Below, in pieces: positions 42,501 to 49,967 of a stretch of DNA of 64,000 nt. The notes below the pieces were generated by a model that searched no databases, was not told the DNA's origin, and was given only the letters and a program-made list of their open reading frames with translations. The stretch is from the NCBI RefSeq assembly GCF_000756375.1, contig NZ_JNFD01000021.1, positions 310,001 to 374,000 of the forward strand, given 5' to 3'. This stretch comes from Sphingopyxis sp. LC81. GTDB lineage: Bacteria > Pseudomonadota > Alphaproteobacteria > Sphingomonadales > Sphingomonadaceae. Positions within the stretch are counted from its first letter, which is position 1; the number at the start of each line of letters is the position of its first letter. A program made the position numbers and the translations under genes.

Positions 42501-42737
42501 GGGCAGGGGGAAGGCGCGACGCGTAACTTCCTGACCAATCAGGTGGCGAAACTGCCGTTGATCTTCAATGTGAAGATTCGGGCGCCGTTCCGCCAGCTTT
42601 TGACGTCGGCGAAGGGATTTTACGATCCGTCGCTGCTGATCGAACAGAATCTGCCGGCCTTGATCCGCGCTCAGGAAGAAGCCGCAAAAGTAAAGATCGT
42701 CCCCGTTCAGCCCCCAGAAAGCGAGCCCGTGCAATGA
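39579..42737 (+). CDS. ydbH: YdbH-like intermembrane lipid transport protein (AsmA-like)
   Basis: This 1052-aa protein has a short basic cytoplasmic tail, one transmembrane helix (about residues 26-43, AGAVIILVAGVWIA) and a very long periplasmic part of beta strands. The C-terminal third matches the YdbH domain (PF11739): NATGVFDGTLPVEFDGLGGR, GGTLAYVGELSNRNLG, and near the end LPLIFNVKIRAPFRQLLTSA. E. coli YdbH, with TamB and YhdP, forms hydrophobic-groove bridges that move phospholipid to the outer membrane. The stop overlaps the ATG of the YnbE-like lipoprotein gene, and the complete ydbH-ynbE-ydbL order is kept, which settles the assignment. Confidence 0.88.
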   Translation: MTDTEDDVKPRWKYRKLLFKKRWLTAGAVIILVAGVWIAREPIADEFIRDQLESRDVPARYTIDRIGFRSEQLSNIIIGDPKRPDLTAKRVEVLLGYGWRGPYVSGINAEGVRLYGRFVDGRLSFGSLDKFRDPTSKDPFALPDLSVALRDARARVETPWGNIGAALNGGGNLRRDFTGKLALVAPRIAAAGCSGDDISFYGTVLVRDVRPQLVGPLRGRALACADGRVTAASPQVALDLSLSEDLQSWKGKADASIARLVAGPVAADRMGVVAGFDGTAVLTKLDINADMARLRGADFAAETVNLEAKGSVGSAAPKFDGRIRFARASGSADLRHSLVESARGLAGTPVGPLAAKAVGALSRVLADASGSAGFALAGEGPTARVDLIAPELTSASGAHFTGSADSRIGYLYGADEPAVIATGRWSIAGGDLPSGTLSIDRSAEGRVTGLASFDPYSAEGARLALTPVRFSGGAGGLLRFAAAATLSGPLAGGRVERLRVPLNGFLAPTGALAFDGGCSRVAADRIEVSGFRLGRSAIDLCSRPGAPLLSAGPDGLRGDIRIPGIALRGTSGSSPFSLKSGPANIDLSAMRWSLAMADIRLGEGESVTRFSAQSLSGRSTPQGMAGDLSGASGKIGAVPLNMSEIAGQWRFANGALTLDGGLLLTDAAPDPRFFPLVSNDANLRFANGMIEAKAGFNEQKTGTKILDTLIRHRLSDSSGSADLVVKELRFNEAFQPDQLTSLALGVVANVQGSVVGDGRIEWTADGVTSHGTFATADTSLAAAFGPVTGLTTTVSFDDLIGLKTAPGQIAKIKELNPGIPVLDGEIEYRLLGDNRVRVEGGSWPFGGGKLLLHPTTLDFSATNARRLSFDIVGVDAAVFLQSFGFDNINATGVFDGTLPVEFDGLGGRIVNGRIDSRAGGGTLAYVGELSNRNLGVIANFAFGALRSLKYDDLTIILNGDLDGEMVTDIRFGGVGQGEGATRNFLTNQVAKLPLIFNVKIRAPFRQLLTSAKGFYDPSLLIEQNLPALIRAQEEAAKVKIVPVQPPESEPVQ

Positions 42738-42949
42738 AGATACCCAAGACTGGAGCTAGGAGGCTGACCATAGGCGATAGGTATGTTGCAGTAACGATCG
42801 GGGCGGCCGCGCTTGCGGGCTGCGTCCAGATCGACACTCCCGACAAGCCGATCGAAATCAACCTGAATATCAACATCCGTCAGGAAGTGGTGTACAGGCT
42901 GGATGGCGATGCCAAGAAGCTCATCGAGCAGAATAGCGAGATATTCTGA
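42734..42949 (+). CDS. ynbE: YnbE-like outer-membrane lipoprotein
   Basis: This 71-aa protein has a basic N-region, a hydrophobic stretch (VAVTIGAAALAGC, lipobox LAGC with Cys at about residue 30), and then TPDKPIEINLNINIRQEVVY, the YnbE signature. In E. coli YnbE caps YdbH at the outer membrane by beta-strand augmentation. The gene is coupled on both sides: ATGA with ydbH and a one-base TGATG overlap with ydbL. Confidence 0.9.
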   Translation: MKIPKTGARRLTIGDRYVAVTIGAAALAGCVQIDTPDKPIEINLNINIRQEVVYRLDGDAKKLIEQNSEIF

Positions 42950-43365
42950 TGGGGAATAAGAAGATGACCAAGACGATGTGGAAACCGACCGGACTGGCGC
43001 TTGCTGCGATCGCGGCGACCGCCGCCGTTGCACTGGCCGTGCCGTCGGCGATGGCGCAGCGCGATCCCGCCTATGCCGCCGCGCGCGCCGCAGGACAGAT
43101 CGGCGAGCAGCCCGACGGCTATCTGGGCTTTGCGACCGCGCCGACGCCCGCGATCCGTGCGCTTGTCCAGGACCTCAATATCAAGCGCAAGGCGGCCTAT
43201 ACCGCGAGCGCGCAGTCGACCGGCAGCACGGTCGAGCAGTTCGCCTTTACCAGCGGCTGCAACCTGATCGCGCAGACCAAGCCGGGCGAGAAATATCAGA
43301 CGCCCGGCGGCGCCTGGAAAACCCGCGACGGCAGCCCGCCCGAACGCGACGCGCGCTGCCCGTAA
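42949..43365 (+). CDS. ydbL: YdbL family (DUF1318) periplasmic protein
   Basis: This 138-aa protein has a signal peptide (TGLALAAIAATAAVALAVPS, cleavage after AMA-Q near residue 36) and a DUF1318 domain: DPAYAAARAAGQIGEQPDGY, IRALVQDLNIKRKAAYTASA, CNLIAQTKPGEKYQTPGG. In E. coli YdbL regulates the YdbH-YnbE interaction. ATG overlaps the ynbE stop by one base; an internal ATG five codons in (MTKTMWKP) is possible. A strong terminator follows. Confidence 0.88.
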   Translation: MGNKKMTKTMWKPTGLALAAIAATAAVALAVPSAMAQRDPAYAAARAAGQIGEQPDGYLGFATAPTPAIRALVQDLNIKRKAAYTASAQSTGSTVEQFAFTSGCNLIAQTKPGEKYQTPGGAWKTRDGSPPERDARCP

Positions 43366-43400
43366 CATACCAGAGTATATCGGAGCCTGCGGGCTCTCAG

Positions 43401-43434
43401 ATGCCGCCGCGCCCCTAAACGCGGCGGCATTTTT
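43401..43434 (+). terminator. Rho-independent terminator after ydbL
   Basis: An 11-bp perfect stem (ATGCCGCCGCG with CGCGGCGGCAT) with an eight-base loop is followed at once by TTTT, 36 bases after the ydbL stop. It ends the ydbH-ynbE-ydbL operon. Confidence 0.88.
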
Positions 43435-43525
43435 GTGCAGCAGTGCCGCGCCAATTTTGTGCACCTGCGCACAAGCATTGACTTAATCGGGCGTCGTTCC
43501 TAAACGGACCGCGCCTTAGGGGTCC

Positions 43526-43546
43526 CCCGAATTTTCGGGCCTTTTT
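43526..43546 (+). terminator. Terminator-like hairpin ahead of atpI
   Basis: A short stem (CCCGA with TCGGG, loop ATTT) is followed by CC and six T, ending about 50 bases upstream of the atpI start. It is the second terminator-like structure in the same gap. If the atp promoter lies upstream (around 43440-43520), it would be an attenuator in the atp leader; otherwise it is a back-up terminator for ydbL. Confidence 0.5.
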
Positions 43547-43596
43547 TCGCAGGCGGAATCGATGGATATCGGCTCTGTTTCAGGAGGATGGCGCAA

Positions 43597-43926
43597 ATGA
43601 CGGGGAATGGCAGCGATCCGGAACCAGCTTCGGAGGATTCGCGCCTGGTCTCGCTCGAAGAGCGATTGGACCGGGCCGAAGCCGCAGAAGCAAAACGGAC
43701 CGCAGTGAACGCCGGACCGGAGACCGATGCGAATTACAAGCTCGGTAACCGCGTTCTGGCCGAACTGCTGGGCGGTATCGGTGGCGGCGCCTTGGTCGGT
43801 TGGACGATCGATCATTTTGCCGGCACCGCACCCTGGGGCCTGTTGGTGGTGCTGTTCCTCGGAATAGTCGTCGCCTTCAGAAGCATATTTCGGATAGCGA
43901 ATATCCGGCCTTCAAAGCCGGATTGA
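43597..43926 (+). CDS. atpI: F0F1 ATP synthase assembly protein I
   Basis: This 109-aa protein has an acidic soluble N-terminus (about 50 residues) and two membrane helices (about 56-74, LLGGIGGGALVGWTIDHF, and 80-98, WGLLVVLFLGIVVAF), as in AtpI, which helps build the c-ring and may handle Mg2+. The second of two ATGs is taken because AGGAGG directly abuts the first and lies nine bases from the second. It heads the F0 cluster, 33 bases before atpB. Confidence 0.85.
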   Translation: MTGNGSDPEPASEDSRLVSLEERLDRAEAAEAKRTAVNAGPETDANYKLGNRVLAELLGGIGGGALVGWTIDHFAGTAPWGLLVVLFLGIVVAFRSIFRIANIRPSKPD

Positions 43927-43959
43927 AGCTGAGTTACTGGGATTTAGGCGAGGTATCGC

Positions 43960-44739
43960 GTGGCGGATCAAGGCAAAGTGGACCCGATGCACCAGTTCGA
44001 GGTGCAGAAGATGTTCGACATGTTCCATGTCGGCAATCATGAGGTTGCCTTTACGACCAGCGCGATGTGGATGGTCATCGCGGGCCTGCTCCTGTGGGTC
44101 TTCATGATCGGCGGGATGAAGCGCCAGCTCGTCCCCGGTCGCTGGCAGGTCGCCGTCGAGGGCTTCACCGGCTTCATTTCGGGCATGATGAACGCGAATA
44201 TCGGTCCCGAAGGCCGCAAATATACGCCCTATGTCTTCTCGCTCTTCATGTTCATCCTGATGCTGAACGTGATCGGGCTGATGCCGCTCGGCCTGTTCGG
44301 CGTGCATCCCTTTACCGTGACGAGCCACTTCACGATCACCGGTTTCCTCGCGATCCTGAGCTTCTCGATCGTGCTGATCGTCGGTTTCTGGCGCCACGGC
44401 CTGCATTTCTTCTCGCTGTTCGTCCCGCATGGCACGCCCTGGTGGCTGCTGTGGCTGATCCCCGTGATCGAGCTGGTGTCGTTCCTCGTCCGTCCGTTCA
44501 GCCTTGCTCTCCGACTGTTCGTCGCGATGACCGCGGGCCACGTGCTGATGAAGGTGTTCGCCTCGTTCATCATCGACGGGATCGCCGCCGGTCCGGCTGT
44601 CGGCCTTGGCGTCGGCATCCCCAGCATGGCGCTGATGGTCGGCATCAGCGGCCTCGAGCTGCTGGTCGCGGGTATCCAGGCTTATGTGTTCGCGCTGCTC
44701 ACGTCGCTCTATCTGAACGACGCGGTCAATCTGCACTGA
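43960..44739 (+). CDS. atpB: ATP synthase F0 subunit a
   Basis: This 259-aa integral membrane protein starts at a GTG with AGGCGAGG upstream. MHQFEVQKMFDM lies near the N-terminus, and five or six helices follow. The essential arginine is in LVRPFSLALRLFVAMTAGH (about residues 176-194), which faces the c-ring, and the last helix is LLVAGIQAYVFALLTSLYL. It forms the proton half-channels. The F1 genes are absent, as expected in alphaproteobacteria, where F0 and F1 are separate clusters. Confidence 0.95.
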   Translation: MADQGKVDPMHQFEVQKMFDMFHVGNHEVAFTTSAMWMVIAGLLLWVFMIGGMKRQLVPGRWQVAVEGFTGFISGMMNANIGPEGRKYTPYVFSLFMFILMLNVIGLMPLGLFGVHPFTVTSHFTITGFLAILSFSIVLIVGFWRHGLHFFSLFVPHGTPWWLLWLIPVIELVSFLVRPFSLALRLFVAMTAGHVLMKVFASFIIDGIAAGPAVGLGVGIPSMALMVGISGLELLVAGIQAYVFALLTSLYLNDAVNLH

Positions 44740-44781
44740 TATTTCAACTGTATAATCAACGTTTTTCCCAAGGAGTATAAA

Positions 44782-45012
44782 ATGGACGTTCAAGCTGCTT
44801 CGCTCATCGGCGCCGGTCTGGCCGCTATCGGTGCCGGTATGGCCGCCATCGGTGTGGGCAACGTCTTCGGTAGCTTCCTCGAAAGCGCGCTGCGTAACCC
44901 GGCTGCCGCCGACGGCCAGCAGGGCCGCCTGTTCATCGGCTTCGCGGCTGCCGAACTTCTCGGCCTGCTGTCGTTCCTGATCGCAATCCTGCTGTACCTC
45001 AAGGCAGCCTGA
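44782..45012 (+). CDS. atpE: ATP synthase F0 subunit c
   Basis: This 76-aa hairpin protein has two glycine-rich helices around the polar loop [10 protein letters not shown] (residues 38-47). E58 in [12 protein letters not shown] is the proton carrier, and no sodium-binding signature is seen. AGGAG precedes the ATG. A strong hairpin follows the gene, before the b' subunit, which may raise the amount of atpE message relative to downstream genes, in line with the many c subunits per ring. Confidence 0.97.
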   Translation: MDVQAASLIGAGLAAIGAGMAAIGVGNVFGSFLESALRNPAAADGQQGRLFIGFAAAELLGLLSFLIAILLYLKAA

Positions 45013-45020
45013 TTTCGTCT

Positions 45021-45060
45021 GCGGGGCCGGCTCGCTAAAGGCCGGCCCCGCGACTGCTTT
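45021..45060 (+). terminator. Intercistronic hairpin after atpE
   Basis: An 11-bp perfect stem (GCGGGGCCGGC with GCCGGCCCCGC), loop TCGCTAAAG, is followed by GACTGC and a T-rich stretch (TTTTCTTTT). It lies eight bases after the atpE stop and 33 bases before atpF'. It would act as a partial terminator or a 3' stabiliser for atpE message. Confidence 0.75.
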
Positions 45061-45083
45061 TCTTTTGTCGGTCGAGTAAATCC

Positions 45084-45581
45084 ATGCCTCAAATCAGCCA
45101 ATTCGCTGAAAGCTGGTACGCCGCATCGCAGATTTTCTGGGTGCTGCTGACCTTCGGCTTCGTCTTTTTCGTCATCGGCCGCGGCATGCTGCCGAAGATC
45201 GAGGCGACGGTGGACGCACGCGACCGCAAGGTTGCGGACGATCTGGCCGCGGCCAAGGCTGCGCATGCTGCCGCCGACAACCTCGAAGAAAGCTACCGCC
45301 AGCAGAGCGACGCAAGCCGCGCTGCTGCGCAAAAGGCGGTGACCGACGCCAAGGACAAGGCCGCGAAAGACGCCGAAAAGCGTCTAGCGAAGGTCGACGC
45401 CGAACTCGCCGACAAGCTGTCGGCGGCCGAAGCGGACGTCAACGCGGCGCGCACTTCGGCGATGGCTGAGATTGAATCGGTTGCGGCCGAAGCAGCGGGC
45501 GACCTCGTCGCCAAGCTGTCGGGCGTGAACGTCGCTGCGGCGGATGCCAAGGCAGCGGTGAAGGCGGTGCTCCATGGCTAA
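45084..45581 (+). CDS. atpF': ATP synthase F0 subunit b'
   Basis: This 165-aa protein has one membrane helix near the N-terminus (about residues 17-34, FWVLLTFGFVFFVIG), then GRGMLPKIEATVDARDRKVA and a long Ala/Lys/Glu coiled coil. It is the b' half of the heterodimeric peripheral stalk found in alphaproteobacteria and chloroplasts, as its order before atpF and the LPKIEATVDAR motif show. Its last eight bases overlap atpF. Confidence 0.92.
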   Translation: MPQISQFAESWYAASQIFWVLLTFGFVFFVIGRGMLPKIEATVDARDRKVADDLAAAKAAHAAADNLEESYRQQSDASRAAAQKAVTDAKDKAAKDAEKRLAKVDAELADKLSAAEADVNAARTSAMAEIESVAAEAAGDLVAKLSGVNVAAADAKAAVKAVLHG

Positions 45582-46119
45582 TGTTCTGACCATATTGTCC
45601 GAAGCTGCGGGCGAAGTGCATGCCGAGCCGGCATCGTTCGGTTTCATCGACGCGACCGTCTGGGTCTCCATCGCGATGGCGATCTTCATCGCGATCCTGT
45701 TGTGGAAGAAGGTGCCGGCGATGGTCGCGGGCATGCTCGACAACAAGATTGCCGAGATTTCGAAGCAGCTGAAGGAAGCCGAAGCGCTCCGCCTCGACGC
45801 CGAATCGCTGAAGGCGGAGTATGAAGCGAAGCTCGCCGACGCGGCTAAGGAAGCCGACGAAATGCGTGCCCGCGCCGATGCCGAGGCCGAAGCGCTCGTC
45901 ACCAAGGCGAAGGCTGATGCGACCGCGCTGATCGCACGCCGCAAGCAGATGGCCGAAGACCGCATCGCCGCGGCCGAAGCCGGCGCGCTTGCCGAAGTCC
46001 GCACCGCGGCTGCGAAGGCCGCGACCGAAGCGGCGGCGAAGCTGATCGCCGACAAGCATGACGCCGCGGCCGACAAGGCGCTGGTCGATCAGGCTATCGC
46101 GGGCGTCGCCAAGGGCTGA
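45574..46119 (+). CDS. atpF: ATP synthase F0 subunit b
   Basis: This 181-aa protein has a membrane helix (about residues 26-43, VWVSIAMAIFIAILLW), the conserved KKVPAMVAGMLDNKIAEISK segment, and a coiled coil rich in Ala, Glu and Lys. With b' it forms the stalk joining F0 to F1. It overlaps atpF' by eight bases and is closed by a very strong terminator, so the F0 transcript ends here. Confidence 0.94.
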   Translation: MANVLTILSEAAGEVHAEPASFGFIDATVWVSIAMAIFIAILLWKKVPAMVAGMLDNKIAEISKQLKEAEALRLDAESLKAEYEAKLADAAKEADEMRARADAEAEALVTKAKADATALIARRKQMAEDRIAAAEAGALAEVRTAAAKAATEAAAKLIADKHDAAADKALVDQAIAGVAKG

Positions 46120-46143
46120 GCCTTTCGACATTGCCGATTACCG

Positions 46144-46176
46144 AAACGCCCGCGGTTTCCGCGGGCGTTTTGTTTT
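46144..46176 (+). terminator. Strong terminator of the atp F0 operon
   Basis: A perfect 12-bp stem (AAACGCCCGCGG with CCGCGGGCGTTT) with a three-base TTT loop is followed by TGTTTTG. It lies 24 bases after the atpF stop and just before the stop of the converging GST gene; on the minus strand its tail is weaker. Confidence 0.92.
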
Positions 46177-46182
46177 GGGGGT

Positions 46183-46830
46183 CTAGTTAACGCCGGCCAA
46201 CCCCGCGACCCACGCCTTTGTCGCGGGGAAATTGTCCATGGCGCGCTGATATCCCGCGCGCGCCGTGGTTCGGTCGATATAATCCAGCTCCGCCGCGCCG
46301 AAAGTGAAGCCGGTTGTGCGCTGGGCGAATTGGAGAGCGTAGGTCACCGAAATGTCGGCCGCGGTAAAATCGTCGCCCGCGATATGGGACGTACGCGCAA
46401 GCTGGCGGCTCACGAGGCCGAGGCGGCTCCTGAAGATGTCGAGCGCCCACTCCGTCGTCCGGTTCTCCCGTTGATTTTCGGGTGCGAGGATGTGCGTCGC
46501 GACAATGGCGTTGATCGGACCCGCGAGCCCGGCTTCGCCCATATGAAGAAACTGCTGGTAGACGGGGAACGTCGGGTCGTCCGGCGTCGGTGCGAACGGG
46601 GTCGGTCCGTAGCGCGCAAGCAGATACTCCATGATCGCGATCGATTCGACCATCACCGTGTCGCCGTCGACGATCGCAGGGATGAAGCCGGCAGGGTTGA
46701 TCGCCAGAAATTCGCTGTCCTTCTCGAGGCCGTCGAGCAGATCGACCGGCCGCATATTATAGGGACGCCCCATTTCTTCGAGCAGCCAGGCGACACGGAA
46801 GCCGCGGCCTTCGCCATAGAGGGTGATCAT
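46183..46830 (-). CDS. Glutathione S-transferase family protein
   Basis: This 215-aa protein begins MITLYGEGRGFRVAWLLEEM, a thioredoxin-fold N-terminal domain with the cis-Pro in NPAGFIPAIVDGD (about residues 46-58) and VMVESIAIMEYL, the glutathione-binding ES motif. The all-helical C-terminal domain includes IAGDDFTAADISVTYALQFA (about 150-169), the usual N-capping box. It presumably conjugates or reduces substrates with glutathione. It follows the SDR gene by 11 bases, so the two are likely an operon. Confidence 0.85.
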   Translation of the reverse strand: MITLYGEGRGFRVAWLLEEMGRPYNMRPVDLLDGLEKDSEFLAINPAGFIPAIVDGDTVMVESIAIMEYLLARYGPTPFAPTPDDPTFPVYQQFLHMGEAGLAGPINAIVATHILAPENQRENRTTEWALDIFRSRLGLVSRQLARTSHIAGDDFTAADISVTYALQFAQRTTGFTFGAAELDYIDRTTARAGYQRAMDNFPATKAWVAGLAGVN

Positions 46831-46841
46831 GCCTGCAATCC

Positions 46842-47561
46842 TCAGAACTGGATCATGATGCGCCGCGCGAGCGCGGGCGAGACACTGTGGACGAACTGCA
46901 ACATCTTCACCATCCCCGCGTTGACCTCGCTCTTGCCGGTACGGATGCCGCGGACGATTTCGGCGGCGCAGTCGTGCGCGCTCATCTTCTTGCCCGCACG
47001 GCCCGCGGTCATGTTCGTCTCGACGACCGGCGGCAGCGCCTCGATCACCCGAACATTGCTGTCTTTCAGCAGATACCGGATCGCCTGCGTATAGCTGCGC
47101 AGCCCCGCCTTGGTTGCGCAATAGACCGACCCACCCGCGCGCGGCGCGATCGCGAGGCCCGAGGTGACGTTGACGATTGCCGCTTCGGGCTGCGCGCGCA
47201 GCGACGGCAGCAGCCGCGTACACAGCATGATCGGCGCATCGAGGTTGGTGCGGATGCAATGCGCCGCATTCTCCAGCGTTTCGGGCTTATCGAACTCATA
47301 TTCGCTGCCTACCCCGGCATTGTTGACGAGCAGCGCAAGCGGTTTGCCCTCCACGCCGCTCACGACGGCATCGATTCCCGCCGGAGTCGACAAATCGCCC
47401 GCGATCGTGCCGAAACCGAGCGTCGTCATCGCCTGCAATTTCTCGGCCGAACGCCCCGTGACGATCACATTCGCGCCCGCGCCCTGTAGCTGCAGCGCGA
47501 TCTCGCGGCCGATCCCGTCGCTGCCGCCGGTCACCAGCGCGAGTTTTCCTCGAAGTTCCAT
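46842..47561 (-). CDS. Short-chain dehydrogenase/reductase (DltE-like)
   Basis: This 239-aa classical SDR has the cofactor motif LVTGGSDGIGREIALQLQ (about residues 9-26), LVNNAGVGSEY (about 77-87), and the catalytic YxxxK in YCATKAGLRSYTQAI, with the preceding serine in IVNVTSGLA. Residues after the motif 'VTGRS' lack the acid that would select NADH. It resembles the DltE-like branch of SDRs, of unknown substrate. The ATG beginning MELRGKLA has AGGAGG upstream; the further open frame is discounted. It is divergent from uvrC. Confidence 0.85.
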   Translation of the reverse strand: MELRGKLALVTGGSDGIGREIALQLQGAGANVIVTGRSAEKLQAMTTLGFGTIAGDLSTPAGIDAVVSGVEGKPLALLVNNAGVGSEYEFDKPETLENAAHCIRTNLDAPIMLCTRLLPSLRAQPEAAIVNVTSGLAIAPRAGGSVYCATKAGLRSYTQAIRYLLKDSNVRVIEALPPVVETNMTAGRAGKKMSAHDCAAEIVRGIRTGKSEVNAGMVKMLQFVHSVSPALARRIMIQF

Positions 47562-47629
47562 AAGACCCCTCCTATGTTTTACGTCGCGCACTATGGCGGG
47601 CCGCACCGCCATCGCCTACATGCAAAATC

Positions 47630-49564
47630 ATGGCTCGCCCGAACGCTCCCGACCGATTCAACGAAGAAAAAGCGACCTATGTTATCCGCGGCGGCGAGGG
47701 CGAGGGCGACCAGCCCGACCTTGAGCGCGGTGCCGAGGCGATCCGCAGCGTCGTGCGCAAATTGCCGACGCGTCCCGGCGTGTACCGCATGCTCGATGCA
47801 CGTGGCGACGTGCTGTACGTCGGCAAGGCGCGCGCGCTCAAAAACCGGGTGAGCAATTACACGCAGGTCGCCCGGCTGCCGCAGCGGCTGCAGCGCATGG
47901 TGTCGCAGACGCGCGCGATGGAGATCGTCACGACGACGAGCGAGGCCGAGGCGCTGCTGCTCGAAGCCCAGCTGATCAAGCGATACCGCCCGCCGTACAA
48001 TGTGCTGCTGCGCGACGACAAAAGCTTCCCCTTCATCCTGCTGCGCACCGACCATGATTTCCCGCGCGTGCAGAAACATCGCGGCGCGCGGCGCGCGAAG
48101 GGGCGCTATTATGGGCCGTTCGCAAGCGCAGGCTCGGTCCACCAGACGCTCAATGCGTTGCAGAAGACCTTTCTGCTCAGGAGCTGCACCGACAGCTTCT
48201 TCGCCAACCGCTCGCGCCCGTGCCTGCTGTATCAAATCAAGCGGTGCAGCGCGCCGTGCGTCGACCGCATCTCGAAGGAGGATTATGCCGGGCTGGTGAG
48301 CGACGCGCAGGATTTCCTCGAGGGGCGTTCGACGGCAGTCCAGAAGCGGCTGGGGGCGGCGATGACGCAGGCCGCCGAGGCGATGGATTTCGAACAGGCC
48401 GCGGTGATCCGCGACCGGCTGAAATCGCTGACCTTCATTCAGGGCAGCCAGTCGGTGCACGCCGACGGGCTCGGCGACGCCGATGTCTTCGCGCTCGCCG
48501 CGAAGGGTGGGCAGCTCTGCATCGCGGGCTTCTTTATCCGCGGCGGGCAGAATTGGGGGCATCGCAGCTTCTTCCCCGCGCATGTCGCGGGTGTGCCCGA
48601 GGCGGAGGTCATGGCGAGCTTCCTGATGCAATTTTACGAAGGCGTGCCGCCACCGAAGCTGATCCTCGTCGACCGCGAGCCCGAGGAATGCGCGCTGCTC
48701 GCCGAGGCGCTGGCCGAAAGCGGCAGCCGCAAGATCGAGATCAGCGTGCCGCAGCGCGGCAATCGCCGCCGCCTGCTCGAACAAGCGGTGCGCAACGCGG
48801 GCGAGGAACTCGACCGTCGGCTGGCCGAGAGCAGCAGTCAGGCGAAGCTCGGGCGCGAACTTGCCGAGCTGTTCGATCTGGAGAATCCGCCGCGGCGCAT
48901 CGAAATCTACGACAACAGCCACATTCAGGGCACCAATGCGCTCGGCGCGATGGTGGTCGCGGGGCCCGAAGGCTGGATCAAGGGCGCGTACCGCAAGTTC
49001 AACATCAAGCGCGCCGAGACGATGCCCGGAGACGATTTCGCGATGATGCGCGAGGTGTTCGAACGCCGTTTCGCGCGCGCCATCGAAGAGGATCCCGAGC
49101 GGACGAAGGGCGAATGGCCCGACCTCGTGCTGATCGATGGCGGCAAGGGGCAGGTGTCGGCGGCGGGCGCTGTGCTTGCCGAGCTTGGTATCGACGATCT
49201 GACATATATCGGCGTCGCCAAGGGCCCGGACCGCAATGCCGGGCGCGAGACTTTCTATCACCCCGACGGGCGCGAATTCACGCTGCCGCCGAACAACGCC
49301 GTGCTGTTTTACATCCAGCGCCTTCGCGACGAGGCGCACCGCTTCGCGATCGGCGCGCACCGGCAGAAGCGTGCGAAGGCGATGGGGTCGTCGCCGCTCG
49401 ACGAGGTTCCGGGCATCGGTCCGTCGCGCAAGAAGGCGCTGCTGATGCACTTCGGCACGGCGCGTGCGGTACGCGGTGCAAGTCTGGAAGACTTGCAGAA
49501 AGCGCCGGGGGTCAGCGCGGCGGTCGCGCAGGCGGTGCATGATTTCTATCATTCGGGACGGTGA
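47630..49564 (+). CDS. uvrC: Excinuclease ABC subunit C
   Basis: This 644-aa protein has the GIY-YIG nuclease domain at about residues 44-130 (GVYRMLDARGDVLYVGKARA), the Cys-bearing RPCLLYQIKRCSAPC (about 195-209), a UVR domain (AAEAMDFEQAAVIRDRLKSL, about 247-266), the RNase H-like 3'-5' incision domain (EIYDNSHIQGTNALGAMVV, DLVLIDGGKGQ) and tandem helix-hairpin-helix motifs (LDEVPGIGPSRKKALLMHFG). It makes both incisions in nucleotide excision repair. The first 43 residues are a lineage-specific leader. It is followed by a thioesterase and recO in a likely operon. Confidence 0.96.
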   Translation: MARPNAPDRFNEEKATYVIRGGEGEGDQPDLERGAEAIRSVVRKLPTRPGVYRMLDARGDVLYVGKARALKNRVSNYTQVARLPQRLQRMVSQTRAMEIVTTTSEAEALLLEAQLIKRYRPPYNVLLRDDKSFPFILLRTDHDFPRVQKHRGARRAKGRYYGPFASAGSVHQTLNALQKTFLLRSCTDSFFANRSRPCLLYQIKRCSAPCVDRISKEDYAGLVSDAQDFLEGRSTAVQKRLGAAMTQAAEAMDFEQAAVIRDRLKSLTFIQGSQSVHADGLGDADVFALAAKGGQLCIAGFFIRGGQNWGHRSFFPAHVAGVPEAEVMASFLMQFYEGVPPPKLILVDREPEECALLAEALAESGSRKIEISVPQRGNRRRLLEQAVRNAGEELDRRLAESSSQAKLGRELAELFDLENPPRRIEIYDNSHIQGTNALGAMVVAGPEGWIKGAYRKFNIKRAETMPGDDFAMMREVFERRFARAIEEDPERTKGEWPDLVLIDGGKGQVSAAGAVLAELGIDDLTYIGVAKGPDRNAGRETFYHPDGREFTLPPNNAVLFYIQRLRDEAHRFAIGAHRQKRAKAMGSSPLDEVPGIGPSRKKALLMHFGTARAVRGASLEDLQKAPGVSAAVAQAVHDFYHSGR

Positions 49565-49574
49565 GGGGAATATT

Positions 49575-49967
49575 ATGGATTTTGCAGCAGCCATGCCGCT
49601 CGCGGGAACGCTGGGCGTCACTATCCACGAAGGCAGCAAGGACCGTGTCGCGGGCAAACTGCCGGTGCGCGCCGAAGTCTGCACGGCGGGCGGGATCGTT
49701 CATGGCGGGGCGATCATGGCCTTCGCCGATTGCCTCGGCGCGGTCGGTGCCTTCCTAACCTTGCCCGAAGGTGCGAGCGGGACGACAACCATCGAGAGCA
49801 AAACCAATTTCCTCGGCGCAGGGCCCGTCGGGTCGGTGCTCGTCGGCGAAGCGACACCGGTGAAGATCGGCAAGCGCCTGTCGGTGTGGCAGACGCGCAT
49901 CCGTACCGAAGATGGCGCCGAGGTCGCGCTGGTGACGCAGACGCAGATGGTGCTTTGGCCAGCCTGA
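49575..49967 (+). CDS. PaaI family hotdog thioesterase
   Basis: This 130-aa hotdog-fold protein has [20 protein letters not shown] (about residues 34-53), the HGG motif at the start of the central helix, and [14 protein letters not shown] (about 68-81), which contains the acid-bearing strand. It likely hydrolyses small acyl-CoA thioesters. GAGGGG lies six bases before the ATG. It is ten bases after uvrC and overlaps the probable recO start. A second hotdog protein of the same family lies downstream at 59.6 kb. Confidence 0.85.
   Translation: MDFAAAMPLAGTLGVTIHEGSKDRVAGKLPVRAEVCTAGGIVHGGAIMAFADCLGAVGAFLTLPEGASGTTTIESKTNFLGAGPVGSVLVGEATPVKIGKRLSVWQTRIRTEDGAEVALVTQTQMVLWPA

Noticed and set aside
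47591-49684. A 697-codon minus-strand frame opposite uvrC
   Set aside because: Antisense to a gene with every UvrC domain; no recognisable product.
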